A stretch of 10,707 nucleotides of DNA from Candidatus Dormiibacterota bacterium (GTDB taxonomy: Bacteria; Chloroflexota; Dormibacteria; UBA8260; Bog-877). The notes under the pieces were generated by a model that was given only the letters and a program-made list of their open reading frames with translations, was not told the DNA's origin and ran no database searches. How positions within the stretch are numbered: the first letter of the stretch is position 1; every line of letters begins with the position of its first letter. A program made the translations under genes and the position numbers. The stretch spans positions 18,367 to 29,073 of the forward strand of contig PKXR01000051.1 in NCBI GenBank assembly GCA_003133485.1, in the 5' to 3' direction. This document shows, one piece after another, positions 6,706 to 10,707 of this stretch.

Positions 6706-7492
6706 GCGGGGCGGTATTCCCTCCACCGGACCGGCGACGGCCACTGCCGAAAGGACGAGTCACGGTTTGGAACACGCTGCGAATCATCGCGTTGTGCCAG
6801 GTGTTCCCGGCGTTCCGCCACTGGCGCTTGCGGTCCACGCATACGCTCTTGGTCGTGATCACCGGATTGATGACCCCGAACCTCTGGGCCAGCGCGGTTA
6901 GCGTTTGGGACCAGAAGATGTCTTCTTTGTGGTGCCCCCCGAGGGTAAGCCCCAGCTCGTAGAGGGGGTCGTTCGCCCGCATCAGCACCTGGGCCTGGGC
7001 GATCGTTCCCTCCCCAACATCCTCCGCTGAGAAGGAGATCCACCCAGCGAACATATGACCTTCCGGGGTCATCAGGGTGAACGACTCCTCGTCGGCGTAG
7101 AGCACAAACACCCCAGTCGAGAGCTTCACCCCACCCATGGAGAGGTCGAGGAGGGCTACATCGCCCGGGCTGATCCCGGCCAAGGCCCCGGCGAAGCGGT
7201 TGCCCTTGGGCCAGAATTCGGGGAAGTGCGCCTTCCAGGTCGCGATCACCTCTTTGGGCGTCGCGGCTTCGCTCAGGCTGGTGGTGTAGGTCTTCTGCCA
7301 CATCTTGCCGAAGCCCTGCACGGGACCGGCGAGCCTTCGCCCGGAGACGTTCGTGCCCCGCACACCCGCGCGCTTTTCGACTTCGAGACGATCCACCTTG
7401 CCTGCCCAGGTGGCGGAGTCGCTGCGATGAGCTGGCGGAGCCGGCGCCGCGGAGGGCTGCCCGGGGGCCGTCGGCTCGGGTGCGCCGGTCAT
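6698..7492 (-). CDS. Conserved protein of unknown function, 264 aa
   Basis: I cannot name a family with confidence. Residues 1-28 are Pro/Ala-rich and probably disordered. The core (about 58-245) is well formed: GFGKMWQKTYTTSL, PKEVIATWKAHFPEFWPKGN, then a likely beta-rich stretch (VALLDLSMGGVKLSTGVFVLYADEE broken by turns) with FTLMTPEGHMFAGWISFSA, then AQAQVLMRANDPLYELGL and a helix HHKEDIFWSQTLTALAQRFG. The tail is Arg/Gly-rich (RPFGSGRRRSGGG). The strand pattern followed by a long helix could suit an SRPBCC-like ligand-binding fold, but this is a guess. There is no signal peptide or clear membrane helix. Its ATG overlaps the STAS gene stop by 4 nt (ATGA), and its own stop overlaps the oxidoreductase start by 8 nt, so it is made together with both. 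It may assist the oxidoreductase. Confidence 0.85.
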   Translation of the reverse strand: MTGAPEPTAPGQPSAAPAPPAHRSDSATWAGKVDRLEVEKRAGVRGTNVSGRRLAGPVQGFGKMWQKTYTTSLSEAATPKEVIATWKAHFPEFWPKGNRFAGALAGISPGDVALLDLSMGGVKLSTGVFVLYADEESFTLMTPEGHMFAGWISFSAEDVGEGTIAQAQVLMRANDPLYELGLTLGGHHKEDIFWSQTLTALAQRFGVINPVITTKSVCVDRKRQWRNAGNTWHNAMIRSVFQTVTRPFGSGRRRSGGGNTAPHE

Positions 7493-7857
7493 CGCTGCAC
7501 CGCCGTCGGATCGGTTCCGAGGGCGGACACCTCGTCGTGGTGGATCGCGATCGCCTCGTCCAGCCTGGTCAGCTCGAAGATCTGCTGGTAGTGCTCACTG
7601 AGCCCGAAGGCGGCCAGCTGCTGATGGTGCCGGTTCGCGCGCACCAACAGGGTCACCAGCATTCCGATGCCACCGCTGTTCATGTAGTCGAGTCCACTGA
7701 AGTTCAGAATCACCCGCTTGGCATCCGCGCCGCCGGCACTCTCGTAGGCCGACATCAAGACCGACTCGCAGGCGGAGGTAACCTCTCCCTTGATGTCGAC
7801 GATGGCGGTTCCACTCGGTCCCTGGCGCACGTCCATCGTCACCATGGGTGTGTTCAT
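7489..7857 (-). CDS. STAS-domain anti-sigma factor antagonist (second copy)
   Basis: A protein of 122 aa, one STAS domain (SpoIIAA/RsbV type): AIVDIKGEVTSA, VILNFSGLDYMNSGGIGML and the C-terminal GLSEHYQQIFELTRLDEAI. Ser61 in YMNSGG aligns with the phosphorylated Ser58 of B. subtilis SpoIIAA (FMDSSG), so phosphorylation by the kinase encoded upstream is expected. The residue after it is Gly rather than Ser/Thr, and the preceding Asp is Asn. In the family, the unphosphorylated form binds the kinase and frees its partner. A strong ribosome binding site (GGGAGGTGA, 7870-7862) precedes the ATG after a 31-nt gap from the other STAS gene. Its stop overlaps the next gene by 4 nt. It is clearly paralogous to the preceding STAS protein. 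Confidence 0.93.
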   Translation of the reverse strand: MNTPMVTMDVRQGPSGTAIVDIKGEVTSACESVLMSAYESAGGADAKRVILNFSGLDYMNSGGIGMLVTLLVRANRHHQQLAAFGLSEHYQQIFELTRLDEAIAIHHDEVSALGTDPTAVQR

Positions 7858-7861
7858 TGGG

Positions 7862-7870
7862 TCACCTCCC
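7862..7870 (-). promoter_or_regulatory. Strong ribosome binding site (GGGAGGTGA) in the only gap of the operon
   Basis: It lies in the 31-nt spacer between the two STAS genes, four bases before the ATG at 7857. All other junctions of this run overlap, so this is the one place with an independent strong initiation site. It predicts raised output of the second STAS protein. Confidence 0.7.
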
Positions 7871-7888
7871 TCGGCTGCCCTGGCACGT

Positions 7889-8251
7889 TCATCGCGCCGA
7901 TTCCGCGATCTGGCTTACCGCCTCGTCGACGTCGCCGTGGAGCTCAATAAAATCGGAGAGACGGGTGATTTCGAAGATTTCTCGGTAGTGCTCGGAGAGC
8001 CCGCTCGCCAGCACCTTGCGATGCTCTGCCCGGGCCCGGGCCAAGACTCCGACGATGATGGCGATGCCGCTGGAGTTGATGTATTCGGCTCCGGTGAAAT
8101 CCAGCAGCACTCGCTGTGGGTTGGTCTCCGCGACCGCTCGCCCGTAAGCCTCGCTCAGCCCTGCGCTGGCGGTGCCGTCGATGTCGCCGACCAGCTCGAG
8201 CACCACCCCTCCTTCAATGGCTCGAACCTCGACGCCGAACGTAGTATTCAT
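7889..8251 (-). CDS. STAS-domain anti-sigma factor antagonist (first copy)
   Basis: A protein of 120 aa, one STAS domain: VVLELVGDIDGTASAGLSEA, VLLDFTGAEYINSSGIAIIV and GLSEHYREIFEITRLSDFI. Ser60 of YINSSG aligns with the phosphosite Ser58 of SpoIIAA (FMDSSG) and Ser56 of RsbV (YMDSTG). It should be phosphorylated by the kinase encoded just upstream and dephosphorylated by the SpoIIE-type phosphatase. The ATG overlaps the kinase stop by 4 nt (ATGA), and AAGGAG lies six bases before it. It shares the segment GLSEHY-x2-IFE-x-TRL with the following STAS protein, which points to tandem duplication. Confidence 0.93.
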   Translation of the reverse strand: MNTTFGVEVRAIEGGVVLELVGDIDGTASAGLSEAYGRAVAETNPQRVLLDFTGAEYINSSGIAIIVGVLARARAEHRKVLASGLSEHYREIFEITRLSDFIELHGDVDEAVSQIAESAR

Positions 8252-8715
8252 TCTTGGCTCCTTGAACTTGTCGGAGGGGTCCCCGGGCGCACGGTGAGTC
8301 GCACGGTGTGACGGTCGCCCTCGCTGACCTCGTCAACCGAGTCGACCATGTGCCGGATCAGAAAGAGTCCCCACCCTCTGGGTGTTTGCAGCCCGGCCAG
8401 CTTGTCGTCGAGGTCGGGCTCCACCGGGGACCCGTGGTTGCTGGTCACCGCACCGCGGTCACTGATGGTCACCACCACGTCGCCCCTGTCCTCGAACACC
8501 GCCACCTCGACTGGGAGATCTGACTGTTCGTGGTTGCCGTGCTCGATGGCATTCATGGTCGCCTCGGCGACCGCGGTCTTGAGCCGCTCCATCTGGTTGG
8601 CGGAGAGGCCTGACTCGGAGACTGCCGCGGCGACGAGCGCCAAGGCCTGGCGTTCGTTGCCGGGCTGGCTTGGCAGCTGGAAGGTCGCCAACTCGCGGGT
8701 CGCCTGCTCGCTCAC
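8248..8715 (-). CDS. RsbW/SpoIIAB-type anti-sigma factor serine kinase
   Basis: A protein of 155 aa, a single GHKL (HATPase_c_2) ATP-binding domain at about 10-142. The N-box reads RLKTAVAEATMNAIEHGN, with Glu51 and Asn55; the G1 box is TISDRGA (Asp86); the G2 region is TPRGWGLFLIRHMVDSVDEV. In the family such kinases phosphorylate a STAS antagonist and sequester a sigma factor or other partner. Here both STAS genes follow directly. No sigma factor is in the window, so the partner is unknown. The start is GTG at 8715, which overlaps the phosphatase stop by 4 nt (GTGA), and the stop overlaps the next start by 4 nt. Ser-rich end SSRSQE. Cytoplasmic. Confidence 0.94.
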   Translation of the reverse strand: MSEQATRELATFQLPSQPGNERQALALVAAAVSESGLSANQMERLKTAVAEATMNAIEHGNHEQSDLPVEVAVFEDRGDVVVTISDRGAVTSNHGSPVEPDLDDKLAGLQTPRGWGLFLIRHMVDSVDEVSEGDRHTVRLTVRPGTPPTSSRSQE

Positions 8716-9962
8716 GCCCTGCCCGCCACGTGCCCTATGCCGGGCAGCCGCTGCAAGGAGACAAGCGTGATGTCGTCCTCCTGCTCATGGTTCGGCCCGG
8801 TGAACGCGGACAGTTCGGTTAGGCAGAGGTCGATCAGGTCCTCGCCGGAGGGGCCTCGGCCAGCCAATTCAGAGACCCTGGGAAAGCCGAACATCTCCCG
8901 GCTAGGGTTATGGGCCTCGGCCAGGCCGTCGCTGTGCAGCAGGATGCAGTCGCCGGGCTCAAGGTCGCGGCCCTTCACCTCGTATTCCATTCCCGGCATC
9001 AGCCCGAGCGGCATGCCGGTTGCCCGGAGCTCTACCACGCCAGCGGCGGTGCGCACGTAGGGCAGGTCATGGCCGGCATTTGCATATTCGATGTGGCCGG
9101 TTGCGGGATCCAGGACCAAGGCTAGGCAGGTCACGAACATGTGGGCCGGGATATCCGCGTAGAGCAGGTCGTTGACCCGGCCCAGCACCTCTCCTGGCGA
9201 GATTAGTCGAGGCGCGGATGAGCGCAGGAGGGAGTGGGTGCTGGCCATCACCAGGGCCGCCGGCACTCCCTTGTCGGTGACGTCGCCGACCACCAGCATG
9301 ATCCGGCCGTCGGGGAGTTCGATGAAGTCGTAGAAATCACCACCCACGGTTCTGGCCGGTAAGTAGAATGCGGCCACGTGCCAACCGGGCAGGTTAGGCA
9401 CCTCTTTAGGTAGGAACTGCTGCTGAATCAGCTGGGCCACCTTCAGCTCCTGCTCGAGCCGCTCCCGGTCACGGGCCTCGGCGGCCTGCTGATTCACCAG
9501 CTGCCCGACCCGCATGGCCGGCGCCGCGTAGCCGGCCAGGGTGGCGAGCAGGTGACGGTCGTCGGTCGAGTAGCCGCCCTCCGAGAGGCGCGGCCCGAGG
9601 CTGAGCAGCCCGATCAACTCTCCTGAGGAGACGAGCGGAACCACCAGAACCACGCCCTCTTTCCGCATCGCGGTCAGGGCGGGGGAGTCGAAGCTCAAGG
9701 TGGTGATGTCGACCGCGCCGACCGAATTCTGCAAGTAGCCGATGACCGGGTCGTTGGGCGCCAACTCAAACTTTGCCGGCGCCGCCGCCGGGGCCGGCGA
9801 ACTGGGCGGGAGCGCCGTCGCCGCGGGGGGCTTGCGCCGGCGCCAAGAGCTCCGTCCCTGGCCACCGCCGTTCTCGGCGCTCGGCGCCGGATCGGGGGTC
9901 ACCTCAGCGACGGTTTGGTTAGGATCCTCCGGTCCCGCCAGCGGCTCGGCCGTGGGGCTCAT
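8712..9962 (-). CDS. SpoIIE/RsbU-type PP2C serine phosphatase with GAF-like sensor
   Basis: A protein of 416 aa from the ATG at 9962. Residues 1-65 are Pro/Ala-rich and likely disordered. A GAF-like sensor follows (about 70-155, with VLVVPLVSSGELIGLLSLGP and DDRHLLATLAGYAAPA), then a helical linker ending ELKVAQLIQQQFLP, the typical entry to SpoIIE phosphatases. The PP2C domain (about 190-407) keeps the metal ligands: D209 in VGGDFYD, D227 in VGDVTDKG, D345 in LHSDG and D396/D397 in EDDITL. It would dephosphorylate the STAS antagonists encoded downstream and so reset the partner switch. It has no membrane segments. It is the first gene of the six-gene run, overlapping the kinase start by 4 nt. 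A TTG at 9977 would add five residues; the ATG has GGCAGG about seven bases upstream and is preferred. Confidence 0.95.
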   Translation of the reverse strand: MSPTAEPLAGPEDPNQTVAEVTPDPAPSAENGGGQGRSSWRRRKPPAATALPPSSPAPAAAPAKFELAPNDPVIGYLQNSVGAVDITTLSFDSPALTAMRKEGVVLVVPLVSSGELIGLLSLGPRLSEGGYSTDDRHLLATLAGYAAPAMRVGQLVNQQAAEARDRERLEQELKVAQLIQQQFLPKEVPNLPGWHVAAFYLPARTVGGDFYDFIELPDGRIMLVVGDVTDKGVPAALVMASTHSLLRSSAPRLISPGEVLGRVNDLLYADIPAHMFVTCLALVLDPATGHIEYANAGHDLPYVRTAAGVVELRATGMPLGLMPGMEYEVKGRDLEPGDCILLHSDGLAEAHNPSREMFGFPRVSELAGRGPSGEDLIDLCLTELSAFTGPNHEQEDDITLVSLQRLPGIGHVAGRA

Positions 9963-10035
9963 CAAGAAGCCTGCCAACCGCCAAGGGTCATCAAGATCGG
10001 GTGTATGAAGGCCCTACGCGGACTCCGATTGCTTT

Positions 10036-10114
10036 TTTTCACGCCCCTACCTTGGCAGCCCAGCGTCCGGAAATCGTTACGGCATCGGCCAGTCAGCAAT
10101 TAATTTTCACGCCC
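10036..10114. repeat. Direct repeat TTTTCACGCCC, two copies 68 nt apart
   Basis: Copies at 10036-10046 and 10104-10114 are identical over eleven bases and match TTTTCACGCCCnTnCC over 14 of 16. Both lie in the 191-nt spacer (9963-10153) between the divergent phosphatase and BTAD-regulator genes. The left copy starts inside a run of seven T (10033-10039), striking in GC-rich DNA. They may be paired binding sites for a regulator, possibly the SARP-type protein encoded next door. I see no convincing -10/-35 pair here. Confidence 0.5.
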
Positions 10115-10153
10115 ATCCCCTAATCTGAGGTCGCTGGGAATGCTGGAGGAAGC

Positions 10154-10707
10154 TTGACCGACCTGCGCCTGGGCCTGCTCGGGCCTCCCGTGGTGGAGCG
10201 CGGCGGACGGCCGGTGTCGTTCGACACCCGCAAGGCGCTGGCCCTGCTGGCGCTGCTCGCAGTCCGCGGCGGGGACCAGAGCCGCGTCCGGCTGGCGGCG
10301 ACGCTCTGGCCTGACTCGGACGACTTCAAGGCGCGGGCCGCCTTGCGTCGCACCCTTTCGGTAGCGGTTGGGGCGATAGGCGACTCGTTGCTGGTGACCC
10401 GCCACGCGGTTCGGCTCGTTCCGGGCTCCCTAAAGGTGGATCTACACGACTTCCAGCGGCTAATGCGGGCCGGCGACCCCGGCTCGCTAGAGCGAGGCGT
10501 CCGGCTGTATCGGGACGACTTCATGGCCGGCTTTGGCCTGCGTGACAGCCCGGAATTCGACGACTGGCAGGCCCAGACGAGTGAGCGGTTGCGCCAGCAG
10601 CTGGGGATCGCTCTCGAGGAGTTAGTGGGGATCCACGCGGCCGCGGGGAACCTCGCCACCGCACTCGACTATGCCCGCCGATGGCTGGGCCTGGACCCAC
10701 TCCACGA
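10154..10707 (+). CDS. SARP/BTAD-type transcriptional regulator, N-terminal part (runs off right edge)
   Basis: From a TTG at 10154 the frame is open for 184 codons to the window edge. Residues 1-92 fit the OmpR-like winged helix of SARP regulators: LRLGLLGPPVVERGGRPVSF, RKALALLALLAV, LAATLWPDSDDFKARAALRR and SLLVTRHAVRLVPG. A bacterial transcriptional activation domain follows (VDLHDFQRLM, RLYRDDFMAGFGLRDSPEFD, LATALDYARRWLGLDPLH), with TPR-like helices. Known relatives include AfsR and DnrI; whether an ATPase or LuxR-type part follows cannot be seen. The TTG is supported by GGAGG (10145-10149) four bases upstream and by position next to the conserved LRLGLLG start. It is divergent from the phosphatase gene and may control it. 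The minus-strand ORFs across this stretch are Ser/Arg-rich and not credible. Confidence 0.9.
   Translation, partial: MTDLRLGLLGPPVVERGGRPVSFDTRKALALLALLAVRGGDQSRVRLAATLWPDSDDFKARAALRRTLSVAVGAIGDSLLVTRHAVRLVPGSLKVDLHDFQRLMRAGDPGSLERGVRLYRDDFMAGFGLRDSPEFDDWQAQTSERLRQQLGIALEELVGIHAAAGNLATALDYARRWLGLDPLH

Noticed and set aside
10120..10659. 179-aa minus-strand frame
   Set aside because: The plus strand encodes a recognisable winged helix and BTAD domain; the minus product is Ser/Arg-rich without motifs.

Overview
This is a GC-rich bacterial window (10,707 nt) whose genes resemble those of soil actinobacteria or related high-GC phyla (Actinomycetota, Chloroflexota, Dormibacterota). I cannot fix the phylum from sequence alone. 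It holds twelve protein genes, two of them cut by the window edges. I found no rRNA, tRNA, CRISPR array or insertion sequence, and no intergenic gap longer than about 215 nt.

Layout. (1) 1-337, minus: N-terminal part of a quinone-oxidoreductase-like medium-chain reductase, divergent from (2) 530-1372, plus: a two-domain GNAT acetyltransferase. (3) A Clp cluster. An XRE/HipB-type regulator (2450-2130, minus) overlaps a ClpP-fold protein that has lost all three catalytic residues (2146-1508, minus). A fully catalytic ClpP (2509-3189, plus) is transcribed divergently. The short spacer between them carries a perfect TATCT-N8-AGATA dyad, the layout of a HipB operator. (4) 3217-5004, minus: a soluble PAS-GGDEF-EAL protein with both active sites intact, convergent with clpP. 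(5) 9962-5218, minus: a tightly packed six-gene run, in transcription order a SpoIIE-type phosphatase, an RsbW-type kinase, two STAS antagonists, an unnamed conserved protein of 264 aa and a PYROXD2/CrtI-like FAD oxidoreductase. Four of the five junctions overlap (by 4, 4, 4 and 8 nt); the fifth is a 31-nt gap with a strong ribosome binding site. (6) 10154-10707, plus: the start of a SARP/BTAD-type regulator, divergent from the phosphatase gene.

How the genes may work together. The phosphatase, kinase and STAS proteins form a complete partner-switching circuit, with no sigma factor in the window. The coupled start codons tie it to a redox enzyme and an unnamed protein, so these two may be an output or a sensor branch of the switch. 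This is inference. In the Clp cluster, the regulator probably acts on the shared spacer and could set the ratio of dead to live ClpP subunits in a mixed ring.
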